Below, piece after piece: positions 26,923 to 37,000 of a DNA stretch of 64,000 nucleotides. The stretch comes from an uncultured Actinomyces sp. (GTDB lineage Bacteria; Actinomycetota; Actinomycetes; Actinomycetales; Actinomycetaceae), in the NCBI GenBank assembly GCA_900541895.1, contig UWSI01000003.1, positions 1 through 64,000 on the forward strand. The letters are read 5' to 3'. Both the position numbers and the translations under genes were made by a program. Each line of letters starts with the position of its first letter. Position 1 is the first letter of the stretch. Below the pieces are notes generated by a model, which searched no databases, was not told the DNA's origin, and saw nothing but the letters and a program-made list of their open reading frames with translations.

Positions 26923-28929
26923 TTAGTGCTGCTCTTTATTCGTATTTGCGTCGCCCTGTGGGTTCTGCCCATTACCTTGCTGGCCGTTACCCTGCTGGTT
27001 CTTGTCGCCCTCTTGATTCTGGCCATTCCCATTTTCAGGGATTGTCACGCAGTTCTTCGTGGGCTGCGAGGAGCGCCCATTCTCTGCCACTGACACGACC
27101 TCGATGCATACCTCACCGGGAACTGCCTTCACCGACACCGCATTTTGGCGCGTCTCAGCAACCGCATCATCCGTACCCGGTTTTGAAACGGTGTAGACAT
27201 AACGCCTATGCCCAGCCGATGTCGTCCCAACCGCGGGGTCAGTCCAACTCCACTGAATATCCTCACCATTCACGCGTGCAACCAATTGGTCAACCGCGGG
27301 CGGAGGAACAGCAATCGGGTCTTCACCCTGCGATCCCTGCGTGGAAGAGCTACTTGCCGAGGCCGTAGGGGAAGCAGTCTGATTCCCCACCCCGATGATG
27401 CTGCCTCCACCCGTCAGCATTGCAACAATGACGGCGCCTAAAACCACCATCGCCATGACGACAAGCGCGATGATCGCGATGATCTTCTTCGGGCCCGAAC
27501 GTCGACCATCTGGAAGATAGCCCAAGGGGTGGCCGGTATCGAAGGTATTTTGAGTGGTATGCCCCGGAGCATGCCACGAGTCTGGGGCAGGTGCATATCC
27601 GGCACCAAATTGCTCGCTAGCTGCGCCAACCGCAGATGCATCCTGCTGGTGGAGACCAGGGAAATCCTGCTGGTTCTCCGGGGTCTGGGTTGGTGTCGGA
27701 GCGTGCATACCCGGGCCTTGCACACCCGAAAGCGAGGCATCGACGGGCTGAGACTGCATTCCACTGGACGCACTCCCTTCCGCGGCATTCCCGCTGACCG
27801 GATTGGTTACGGATGCGGGTGAAGGAGATGCGGCCTCGGCAGCGGAAGAAGAGGCAGCCTGCCCCAGGTCAAGGGAAGGCGCACGCAAACGCGTTCGCTC
27901 GGCATCGATCGAAGGCATCGCACGCAGACGGGTCGCCTCATCTTGAGCCGCATTCGGGGAATTTTCGCCCTGGACAGCCCCCCACGAAGCCGCAGTGTCA
28001 TCAGCGGCGCCGGCCGAAGAGCCATGAGCCCCAAAACTGCCTACGGTATTACCGTCACGCAGCTCCATCTTGGTGACCGGGCGTCCCATGAGGGTCTGAA
28101 TATCTTGAAGCTGCCGGCCCAGTTCAGCCGCTGAGGCAGTCCTCTTCCGGGGATCCAGCTGCATCGCGTGGCGCAAAACGCGCTCAAGTTCCTTGGGGGC
28201 ATCCGGGCGAGAAAGCCCACGGATGCGTCCCTCATAGACTCGAGCAGCTACCGAGGCAGCACTATTGTCACCAACCGGATCCTCGAATGGGCTACGCCCG
28301 CTGAGGAATGTCCACAAGGTTGTTGCCAGTGCCCACACATCCTGAGTCGGATGTGCGTGGGTGGAACGATTGTGTTGTTCAGGTGGAGCCCAGAGCACTG
28401 AGAAGCCATCTAGGCTTCCTTTTTCCAAAGCTCCAATACGAGAGGCAACGCCGAAGTCTCCCAAGACCGGGTAGTTGTAGGAGTCGAACATGACGTTCGC
28501 AGGCTTGATGTCGCGATGGACATAGCCATTACGGTGGAGCATCTCAACGCCACCGCACAAACGAATCACGACATCAAGTGCCCGATCCACAGCCATCGGC
28601 ATTCGACGTACCTGTTCGGCAACGTTTGCGACCGGGCAGAATTCCATTTCCAAATAGGGACGACCATCGGGTGAAGTCCCAATCGAATACAACTCCACCA
28701 CAGCGGGGTGGCCGGCAATGGAGGTCATGACATCGGCCTCGTGACGGATTTGCGCGTACTCAACCTGGTCGCCCACCGAGCGCGCAACCTTCACCGCAAC
28801 TTCACGCGCAGGAAGCTCCTGGCGGTAGAGGTGAACGTCAGCGAAACCTCCAGAGCCTAGGGCACGCAGCCACGTGTGACCGGGAAGCTCGGGAGGAGGA
28901 AGACGCCTAGAGGGAACCGAAGGGGTCAT
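26923..28929 (-). CDS. Membrane Ser/Thr protein kinase (Pkb2-like)
   Basis: This is a 668-residue Hanks-type kinase. The glycine loop is GSGGFADV near residue 25; the catalytic Lys is 47, HRDIKPAN has Asp140, and DFG has Asp158. A low-complexity cytosolic linker with several Thr-rich stretches (about 290-470) leads to one membrane helix near 480-505. An extracellular fibronectin-III-like domain and an Asn/Gln/Gly-rich tail follow. PASTA repeats are absent. It is the last gene of the surface-protein operon and overlaps the transglutaminase gene by 4 bp. In bifidobacteria the matching gene of the PFNA cluster is called pkb2. Likely partners are FHA proteins, including the one at 12872. Confidence 0.9.
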   Translation of the reverse strand: MTPSVPSRRLPPPELPGHTWLRALGSGGFADVHLYRQELPAREVAVKVARSVGDQVEYAQIRHEADVMTSIAGHPAVVELYSIGTSPDGRPYLEMEFCPVANVAEQVRRMPMAVDRALDVVIRLCGGVEMLHRNGYVHRDIKPANVMFDSYNYPVLGDFGVASRIGALEKGSLDGFSVLWAPPEQHNRSTHAHPTQDVWALATTLWTFLSGRSPFEDPVGDNSAASVAARVYEGRIRGLSRPDAPKELERVLRHAMQLDPRKRTASAAELGRQLQDIQTLMGRPVTKMELRDGNTVGSFGAHGSSAGAADDTAASWGAVQGENSPNAAQDEATRLRAMPSIDAERTRLRAPSLDLGQAASSSAAEAASPSPASVTNPVSGNAAEGSASSGMQSQPVDASLSGVQGPGMHAPTPTQTPENQQDFPGLHQQDASAVGAASEQFGAGYAPAPDSWHAPGHTTQNTFDTGHPLGYLPDGRRSGPKKIIAIIALVVMAMVVLGAVIVAMLTGGGSIIGVGNQTASPTASASSSSTQGSQGEDPIAVPPPAVDQLVARVNGEDIQWSWTDPAVGTTSAGHRRYVYTVSKPGTDDAVAETRQNAVSVKAVPGEVCIEVVSVAENGRSSQPTKNCVTIPENGNGQNQEGDKNQQGNGQQGNGQNPQGDANTNKEQH

Positions 28930-31454
28930 GATTGCTTACCTCTAAAGGGATGACGAAGACGGCGACGAAGCACACCCATCGGTGAAGCACCGTGCTTTTG
29001 ACGGTAGCGCGCGCTGAGTGAGGACAAGGAAAGCGCACGGCGAATCCGGGTCCAGCGAGTTGCATTTTCGCGCAGCTCCTGAGTCAGCTCATCAACAATC
29101 TGCCAGGAATCAGTCGCTTGTTCGGGCTGAACCTCATCACCAGAGAAATCAGCCGTATCTGCCCAACGAGCAACGCGAACAGGCCTGGGAAGTTCTTCGC
29201 CAAATTCATACCACTGAGGGGTTGAGGTGCTGCTCTTGGCTGCGCTTGCTGGCCACAACGGTGACGTCGTGAGCATCCACGCGCCCTCTTGACGTGTAAG
29301 GTCGGTCGGCACGACAACGCCGGCATCGCGTGCGAGATCAACGACTTCGTCCCATGAACCTGTCAGTGCCTGCGGAGGCGCGGACCAGCGGCGCTTCTTG
29401 GTACGGCGACTCTTGGCCAGCACAATAGCCAGAAGTGGGATTGCGATGATCGCAAGAATTCCACTACCGGTTGCAATGATTCGCCACGGAATCTTCAGCC
29501 GCGAGTCATCATTCGAATCTGAACCACGATCAGTAGTTGTCGGGGGAAGTTCCGCGGGCTGTTCGGGTGGCTCTGGCGGTTGAAGAACCTGAGGACGTGG
29601 CACGGAACGCGGCTTCGGGACATCGGTTTGAGGCACCTGGTCGCGCGGCGGGGTCGGGTCGAAAACTGCCCAACCGACTCCTTGGAACTCGACCTCAACC
29701 CAGGCGTGGACATCCGAACCACGAAGATCGACATCGCCGCCCTTCGACTCATTCGGATAGGCGCCCATGACAACCCTGGCGTTCATACCGAGGTTGTGCA
29801 GCATCAGAGCCATGAGCACGGAGTACTGCTCATCGTCACCGATCATCTGCTCGGCTTCAAGCATGCGGCTCAGGCGGTCTGCCCGGTTACCCGGGCGTGA
29901 CTGAGCGTTATCTTCATTCGAATAGAAGCCTTTTTCCTTCAGGTAGCGCTCGATCGCGCGGGCTTTTGCAAGATCGCCCTGCTCGGCTGCTGAGGTCTGA
30001 GTCGCCAGATCGCGAACCGAGTCGGGAACGCCTTTATCTCCACCGCGATAGGGAACAGCACGGGTTCCTGACAGCTGACCATCCGACCAGATTGGAGCAA
30101 CCGTTGAATCCATGGAGTACACCATGGTTCCGCCCTGAACGTTCTTCGATGTCGCAAGTGCAGCATTCGCCCACATGTCGTAGTAGAGACCATCAGAGAG
30201 CGTCGTCACCACAGCGGCGTTCGGATTACCCTCTTGTTGGTTCGCCTGGGTACCAGAAGCTGAAGCCGATTGATCAAAATTCATGGTCGAAGGCGTACCG
30301 ACGATCGGAACCCACGGGCCAAGGAGCTGCGAGGTTGTGAAGGTCATATGAGCTGACGAACTGCCTTCGGGAGCCTGTTGCTGCGGCAAGGTCGATCCCA
30401 CGTGAATAAAGCCATCGGAGGGACCACTTCCCGGAGCACTCATTGTCATGGTCGTTCCGTCGTAACTATCCATGACGCCGATACGCACGCGTGCGCCTTC
30501 TGGAAGACCATCCACGTGGATCAAATTCTGCTCTTGCAAGTCAACGTTGTAGTGACGGAAAGCAGATAGCGGAGAGGGATACTGACGCGCGTCCAACGGG
30601 GGTTGGATAACATCGCGAAGCACAACGCGGGTATACCACGGTCCATAGGCATTAGTGAGCGGAATAGCGGCAGCGGCAACAACCGCAATGACCAGCGCGC
30701 CACCGGCGATTTGGCGTCCCAGGTGGATACTTCCTTGAGAGCCGCCCTGAGTGGTCTCCCCCAGCGTCGCTGAGGTATCCGATGCGGTTCCGCCGCCGAC
30801 ACGAACATCCAATCCTGCTTCGAGTCGACGGTACTGATCTGCCCATGCACACCAACCCAAGGCAAGTGCCCACCATGCGGCGATCAACCAAATGTTCGGG
30901 AAGGTACCGCCCTTACCCCAAGCAATACCGATAACTCCCATTACGGCCACGGGAATAACTGCAGCAATTGCACGCCCAGCGCGAAGCACCAATAGCGCCG
31001 AGATGAAGGAGCACAGCAGACCGCTCAGCCACGGGACCATTGCTGGACCAACGTAGGCCGAGGCCGGCGGGGTGATTGTCAGCAGGTCCTTCCACGCATA
31101 GACCACCTGCAAAACCAAGAGCTGCAGGGTGCGTGGAGTAGGAAGCCCGTAGAAAGTTGTCGAGGGGTAGGCCGCAACACCGCCAATAAGGAAGTGAGCT
31201 GCGATCAGCCCAGCAATTGTCGATAGCCAATCCCAGCGCCAGAAGCTCGAGGCCCAGGCGACGAAAAGCCCCGCAGCAACGCCGGCTGCAGCGGCACGCA
31301 CGCCAACCCACGAGCCAAAAACGGCCTCGTGAACCCAAATGGTGGGAAGGAAAAGCAGAACTAGACCAATGAGGAACCAGGCCGGCAGGCCTCGGCGAGA
31401 GATCTGGAAGCCGGCACGGGCGCCCAGGTGAAAACCGGTGGTGGTTTGAGACAT
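28926..31454 (-). CDS. Transglutaminase-like membrane protein, catalytic Cys replaced
   Basis: This is an 842-residue protein of the TgpA/DUF3488 type. The N-terminal about 230 residues hold several membrane helices. A large extracytoplasmic part with a transglutaminase-like domain (about 480-610) follows, then a further membrane helix near 660 and a cytosolic tail. At the site where active members have Cys, this protein reads GDDEQY with Asp541. The His (DVHAWVEVE) and Asp (FDPTPP) positions are kept. It is thus probably not a cysteine transglutaminase in the usual sense; it could be structural, or use another chemistry. It overlaps both neighbours (TGATG upstream, ATGA downstream), so the operon is tightly coupled. 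Confidence 0.85.
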   Translation of the reverse strand: MSQTTTGFHLGARAGFQISRRGLPAWFLIGLVLLFLPTIWVHEAVFGSWVGVRAAAAGVAAGLFVAWASSFWRWDWLSTIAGLIAAHFLIGGVAAYPSTTFYGLPTPRTLQLLVLQVVYAWKDLLTITPPASAYVGPAMVPWLSGLLCSFISALLVLRAGRAIAAVIPVAVMGVIGIAWGKGGTFPNIWLIAAWWALALGWCAWADQYRRLEAGLDVRVGGGTASDTSATLGETTQGGSQGSIHLGRQIAGGALVIAVVAAAAIPLTNAYGPWYTRVVLRDVIQPPLDARQYPSPLSAFRHYNVDLQEQNLIHVDGLPEGARVRIGVMDSYDGTTMTMSAPGSGPSDGFIHVGSTLPQQQAPEGSSSAHMTFTTSQLLGPWVPIVGTPSTMNFDQSASASGTQANQQEGNPNAAVVTTLSDGLYYDMWANAALATSKNVQGGTMVYSMDSTVAPIWSDGQLSGTRAVPYRGGDKGVPDSVRDLATQTSAAEQGDLAKARAIERYLKEKGFYSNEDNAQSRPGNRADRLSRMLEAEQMIGDDEQYSVLMALMLHNLGMNARVVMGAYPNESKGGDVDLRGSDVHAWVEVEFQGVGWAVFDPTPPRDQVPQTDVPKPRSVPRPQVLQPPEPPEQPAELPPTTTDRGSDSNDDSRLKIPWRIIATGSGILAIIAIPLLAIVLAKSRRTKKRRWSAPPQALTGSWDEVVDLARDAGVVVPTDLTRQEGAWMLTTSPLWPASAAKSSTSTPQWYEFGEELPRPVRVARWADTADFSGDEVQPEQATDSWQIVDELTQELRENATRWTRIRRALSLSSLSARYRQKHGASPMGVLRRRLRHPFRGKQS

Positions 31455-32899
31455 CAGGCCAAACCTCCCGCAGCAACCAAGCGAGGAAGATCCTCAAGAG
31501 TCGGGCAATCAGCCAAAGTTCCGTGGCTCAAACGACGCAGCTTCGGATGGCCGGGGCGAACCCGAACCACCGCGCTGCGCACATCAACCGGAATGGCATT
31601 CAACAGGTGCGAAGCCTGATCGTCATCAACCGTAGGCGCAGCAATGACCGTGACAACCGAAAGACCGGGACGCTTAGCGATTGCCTCACGCAGACGCGCC
31701 ATAAGATCGGCTTCACCCGAGTCATGAATTGCACACATCGCATCGAGCATGCGCGTTGCAGCACTGGTCGTGACCCAATCGGAGGCAGTCGTCAACGACA
31801 CGGTTCGAGAAGCAGCCATGTCGGCAACGGCCAAAGAAGCCGCAATCGATACAGCATTTTCGAAAGAATCACGGTCATTCCACTGTCCCAGACGCGTATC
31901 CAAAACAACCAAATGGTGCGAACGTCGCGTTTCCTCAAACTGGCGAACAACAAGGCGCCCGGTGTGAGCGGTCATTGGCCAGTGGACATTTCGGCGGTCA
32001 TCACCGGGGACATAATCACGAAGCGCATGGAATGAAACATCAGAGGACGACAATTTCGCAGTCGTGACGCCCTCAACATCGGCGTGGATACCCGTCGCAT
32101 CGAAAGGAACGCGAATGGTCTTCGGGTGGACGTATAGGGTCACCGGTTGAGACCACGTGCCAATTCGACGAATCAGACCCAGAGGATCAGCGCGAAGTGC
32201 GCGCGCGGGGCCAACGGTCACCAGGCCTCGGCGATGGGTAACGACAGAGAACACTTCACTCCAGACTCCCTTTCCCGGAAGAGGAGGAACCAAGAACTGA
32301 AGTGCAGATGAGGCAATTGGAAGTTCGATGAGACCGGAGCGCGCGCGGCGATCCGACATATTCTCAGCGGTGATCTCGCCAACGGCGGTTTGGCCAGCAA
32401 CAATGCGCTGACGTGGAAGTCGCACTGACACCTTGTGAGGGGAAGGAACAATCACCCACACAACGGCGATAAGGAAGGCAAGAAGGCATGCGCAGGCAAC
32501 AAAGAAGGCTTCGACCCAACCAAAAGCGTGAGACACGATGGCTGCGATGAGTGCTGAGAAGAGCACAACCCAGCCAACCGAGGTCACCGAGCGAGCTGCT
32601 TGACGCAGGTACTTCACACCCGGAGCAGTCCCCAAAGATTGCGCGAAACGAGAGATTCCCTGGCGGAGTCCGCCCACGCTTGTCTTCACCGTCGCGCGTG
32701 CCGAGGCGAAGACTGAGCTCTTTGCCGAGCGTGCGCTTGCATCCTTTGAGCTTGCGCCTTGTTTGGCAGAAGAGCGTTTTCCTTGACGACGTTTTCCGCT
32801 GTCAAGGTGCTCTCCCCCTGGGCGTTTTGCGCCGCGGCGCGAACCTGAGGTACGCGAAGCGGCAGGAGCTTTCGAAGCCGAATGCTTAGCCACGATCAC
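31454..32899 (-). CDS. DUF58 membrane protein of the MoxR cluster
   Basis: This 481-residue protein has a basic, Ser/Lys/Arg-rich N-terminal region of about 95 residues. Two membrane helices follow (about 110-160), then the DUF58 region with the signature DYVPGDDRRNVHWPMTA near residue 290 and a von Willebrand A-like C-terminal part. DUF58 proteins are always found with MoxR ATPases and are thought to be their membrane partner. The start is a GTG at 32899; a second GTG two codons later is equally possible. It lies 36 bp after moxR and shares one base with the transglutaminase gene. Confidence 0.9.
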   Translation of the reverse strand: MIVAKHSASKAPAASRTSGSRRGAKRPGGEHLDSGKRRQGKRSSAKQGASSKDASARSAKSSVFASARATVKTSVGGLRQGISRFAQSLGTAPGVKYLRQAARSVTSVGWVVLFSALIAAIVSHAFGWVEAFFVACACLLAFLIAVVWVIVPSPHKVSVRLPRQRIVAGQTAVGEITAENMSDRRARSGLIELPIASSALQFLVPPLPGKGVWSEVFSVVTHRRGLVTVGPARALRADPLGLIRRIGTWSQPVTLYVHPKTIRVPFDATGIHADVEGVTTAKLSSSDVSFHALRDYVPGDDRRNVHWPMTAHTGRLVVRQFEETRRSHHLVVLDTRLGQWNDRDSFENAVSIAASLAVADMAASRTVSLTTASDWVTTSAATRMLDAMCAIHDSGEADLMARLREAIAKRPGLSVVTVIAAPTVDDDQASHLLNAIPVDVRSAVVRVRPGHPKLRRLSHGTLADCPTLEDLPRLVAAGGLA

Positions 32900-32935
32900 C
32901 CACCTTCACGCCTTGGACTTCCTTGATGCGCATGT

Positions 32936-33901
32936 TTAGGCGCTCACCGCCGGGGCGGGAACGGAGGAAAGTGCACGCGCAATAACGCCTTGAGCGGTTG
33001 CACCGGAGAAGGCTGCGTCGGGATCGACAACAATTCGGTGTGCCCACACGGGAGCTGCCAATGCCTTGATGTCATCGGGAAGGACGAAGTGACGGCCCTG
33101 AGCTGCGGCCCATACTCGTGCACAGCGAACCATACCGATAGCACCACGGGTCGAGACACCCAAGGTAGCGGAATCATCGTCGCGCGTGGCCTCGGCAAGG
33201 GCTGCAACATAATCCAGCACTGCGCGCTCCGTGTGCGTCTGCGCAGCGAGTTCAGAAAGGCGAACCACCTGTCCGCTCTCAAGAAGCGGCTTGAGACGCT
33301 TGGAACGGTCGGGGGCTGCGGAGCCATCAAGGATTTCAGCCATTGCCGCGCGCGAGGGGTAGCCGACCGAGGCCTTCATCAAGAAGCGGTCGAGCTGCGC
33401 TTCAGGCAGCGGGTAGGTTCCAGCCTGTTCCACCGGGTTCTGCGTCGCGATAACCATGAAGGGACGAGGCGCAGCATGGGTGACGCCATCAACCGTCACC
33501 TGTGCTTCTTCCATGACCTCAAGAAGAGCCGACTGGGTCTTCGGCGACGCACGGTTGATCTCATCGGCAAGGACGATAGAGGCGAAGATCGGACCGGAAC
33601 GGAAGTGCCACTCGTTGTTCTTCTGGTCGTAGACATTCACGCCCGTAATATCAGCAGGGAGCATATCGGGGGTGAACTGAATACGAGAGTGCGTGCCAGC
33701 AATTGTTGCTGCGATCGCGCGAGCAAGAGCGGTCTTTCCCGTACCGGGAGCATCTTCAAGAAGAAGGTGTCCCCCGGCGAACATAGTCGTCAGAGCCAGG
33801 CGAATCACCGGTTCTTTGTCCAGCAGCGCCTGGGAGATACCGCCGACCAAACCGGCGAAGGTTTCGGCGAAACGCTGGGCATCTTGCGAGCTAAGCGCCA
33901 T
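32936..33901 (-). CDS. MoxR-family AAA+ ATPase
   Basis: This is a 321-residue MoxR ATPase. It has Walker A EDAPGTGKTA, Walker B VLADEINRA, and the sensor region IATQNPVEQAGTYPLPEAQLDRF typical of the family. MoxR proteins act as chaperone-like remodelers for a DUF58/VWA partner, here the next gene. An ORF extends 33 codons further upstream, but the ATG at 33901 is preferred because GGAG lies 8 nt before it and this gives the normal family length. It follows the giant fibronectin protein gene by 142 bp on the same strand. Confidence 0.92.
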   Translation of the reverse strand: MALSSQDAQRFAETFAGLVGGISQALLDKEPVIRLALTTMFAGGHLLLEDAPGTGKTALARAIAATIAGTHSRIQFTPDMLPADITGVNVYDQKNNEWHFRSGPIFASIVLADEINRASPKTQSALLEVMEEAQVTVDGVTHAAPRPFMVIATQNPVEQAGTYPLPEAQLDRFLMKASVGYPSRAAMAEILDGSAAPDRSKRLKPLLESGQVVRLSELAAQTHTERAVLDYVAALAEATRDDDSATLGVSTRGAIGMVRCARVWAAAQGRHFVLPDDIKALAAPVWAHRIVVDPDAAFSGATAQGVIARALSSVPAPAVSA

Positions 33902-34043
33902 GGGAGGGACTCCATTCATCTGTCGGTAGTGAGTGTTCAGTTCTGAAGTGAATATCTTGGATGAGCTGAGGTCTTTGGGCGGTGAGCCCGCAGTTCTCAT
34001 CGTATGTCGGGGATCCGGTTGCGTGACATGGGTGAATCATCAT

Positions 34044-37000
34044 TTACCGCCCCACCGAACAGTTAATACGATGCAGCAAAATGGGGAGGTTACCCGAGTT
34101 GGCCTTACTCAGTCGCACACCGGTTTCTACAGAGGCCCCTGCCGAACCACGAGGTGTGAAGGTCCAATTGGACTGCGAGAAATCATCCCACATCGTGCAC
34201 TTCATGGGGAGCGCATCGCTGGCCCAGGTCGAGGGAAGCGTCAGATAAACCATCTGGCACTCGTTAACATCCGCGCCACGCGCATTTGCACTTGTGCACT
34301 GGCTTGTCGTGCCGTCGAAACCACCGATCACGTTGATCTTCGCGGTGTCGGTTCCAGTTCCAGCCAAGTTACCCCACGTCGTTCCAAGCGAATTACGGGC
34401 AGCCACACCAACCTCAATTGCCGAACCAGCGGATGCGGTAATTGTTGCGCTGCCATTGAGGACTGCTCCCTGCGGAACTTCTGTCTCGACGCCACCGACC
34501 CTTTGCCAGACCACAACTTGATCGGGTGCAAGATATCCAGCCGGCGGGTTCGCATTCCAGCTCACTGTCACGCTTCCCTCGTGAACCGCAACTGTATAGG
34601 TCGGCTTCGTGGGGGCAGAAAGCGCCTTCGCGGTCACGGGAACCGCGCCACCAGCAACCTCTTGACCATTGACGTTGCCAACTTGGCGAATGAAGATCTG
34701 GACATCTCCATCGGAACCAATATTGATGATTTCACCACTGGTCACAGAGTTCCAAGGGCCTCCCGCACTGTGCGACCACTCGAGGTGAAGATTGCGGCTA
34801 TTGAAGCCCTGCCCAGGATTCACGGAGAGTCCACTAACCTTCGTCATACCGTGGTCACCAGTCGGTGTCGAGGAGAAGGAACCCACATTCGGGTTGAGAG
34901 GCGAGGTGAACACCTGGAAGGCGACTTCATCGGATTCTGAACTGTCGTTCTTCCAGTTGTACGCGCGAATCTTCACACGGTAGTTCTCACCCACGGGAAG
35001 ATCGGTAGCGTAGTCATTGCGATCCCCACCAGCTTCACCAACGGTTCGACCATTGACTTCAATGGTGTAGCGAGTAATTGCCGCGCCATTTGTGCGCGGT
35101 GTTGTCCACGTGAAACGAACGCGTCCGGTATTGCCCTGTCCGCCAATGTTTTCGACGCGGACTCCATCGGTGCGATCCGGAGGACCGAAGGGTGTCACCT
35201 TCGCGGAGTTCTGCGAGGTCGGTGAAGGTTCTTCTGCACCGTTCTTCGCAGAGATTGCGACAGAGTAGGTCTGGCCGTTACGCAATCCATCGACGCGCCA
35301 TTCAGTGACGTTGCCTGGGACCTCAATCTGACGTGCACCGCCGTTTTCGTACACGTAAAGCGTGTAGTTCTTGATCGCGGAACCCTGGTTGGTCGGAGGC
35401 GTCCATTTCACGACAATTGCACCGTTTTCGGGCTCAACTGTAGGTGCCAGGGGCGCTTCGGGACGCATATCGATGAGGACTTCGGGAGAGGGCGCCGAAG
35501 GATCTGAAGCACCAACCGCGTTATGGGCAACAACGGTGAAGGAGTGGCGCAGACCATTCTCAAGACCGCTCAGTTCACACGATCCTGACTCGCAAGAGTA
35601 ACTACGGCCCGTTGCGCGGTCCGTCGCAGTGAAACCGGTAATGGTTGCACCGTTATCGGCACCCGCTTGGAAGGTCACCAGCGCGGTGCCCGGGCCGGTC
35701 GCAGTCAGTGAAACATTTGTCGGAGCATCGGGGCGGTCACGGACCACCAAACGCACCTTACCTTCAACGATACGGTCAGGGTCGCCCGTTGCATCCATTA
35801 GGCGATAGCGAACGGTCATCTGTCCACGGAAACCAGCCGCAGGAGTGATATTAAGGTTCGTTCCCTGGGGGTCAACGGTTCCTTCACCGATCTGAATAGA
35901 AGCCCCAACAATGCGGATTGGCGTCTCGGGGAAGGGATTGATCGTGTAGCGCGTCAAATCAACGACCTCGAGACCACCCGAACGTGCTGCTTCCAAAAGC
36001 GCATCCGAGACCTGAATCAGCGGTCGGGTAGATGCGACAACAGTGATCGGAATCTGACCGCTTACTGCACCCGCACCGTCATCAACGCTGACGGTTACCG
36101 AACCGACAGAACCCTTTGGACGGTCAACATCAGCTCGGACGCGCAGGATATGCCCGTCGAGGCTGATTGCAACGCCTTCGGGAAGGTTCGAAATGTCGTA
36201 CTTAAAGCCCGCTGGATCTGCACCTTCTGGGTCACGTACCATCTGCGCGAGGTCAACGGCAGTTGCTTCTTCTCCGGCAGCCACCTTAATCGCGGTAGGA
36301 ATGAAGGAAACCGGCTGATTTTGCGTGGCTTCTACCTTCAGGGGCAGAGTCAAGGTCGCAGTCAGCGCTGAGTCATCGCCCGCAGCTCCATCAGAGACTT
36401 CGAAGGAGAAGGAGGACTTCCCCGACCACTCTGAATTCACGTGGAAGCTCACATGCCGCTCATCGCTCAAGGTCATTCCCTGATCGATGCCGGCAGAAGG
36501 ACGAAGTGTTGCGGCATTGGTGATACGCGGACTGCGTCCTTCGCGAACGATGACGTAGTCGGAAATATCGAGGGTGACGTCTTCACCGGCACGTACCTTG
36601 ACGGGGACCTTCGTGGTATCGATTGTCGGCTGGTTGTGCTTAAGTCCAGGTACGGAAACAACTGCCGAGGAGCTCAAACCGTCGGCATCAGTAACCGTGT
36701 AGACGATCATCATGCGTTCTTCTTGAGGAGTGATGATCAAGTCGGAACCGTTCACTTCGACGCCTTCGGCCTTCGTGGACACACGCAGGTTGTTGACATC
36801 GCCATCCGGGTCTTCATCATTCGCTAAAACCGGGACCTTTACAGTGCCGCCCTTTGCTGGCAACTGCGAGGCCGCAACAACGTCATCGCGCGCAATGGGA
36901 GCTTGGAGCAGCGCGTCATTTGCGACGTTGATTGTCAATGTTCCACGTGAAGTACCACCGCGGTTATCGGTGACTTCATAGGACACCAGATAGGAACCAT

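Noticed and set aside
32990..33946. 318-codon plus-strand open frame over moxR
   Set aside because: Antisense to the whole MoxR gene, without translation signals.
33933..34940. 335-codon plus-strand open frame at the end of the fn3 gene
   Set aside because: Antisense to the C-terminal beta domains of the giant surface protein; Arg/His/Cys-rich composition typical of a shadow frame.
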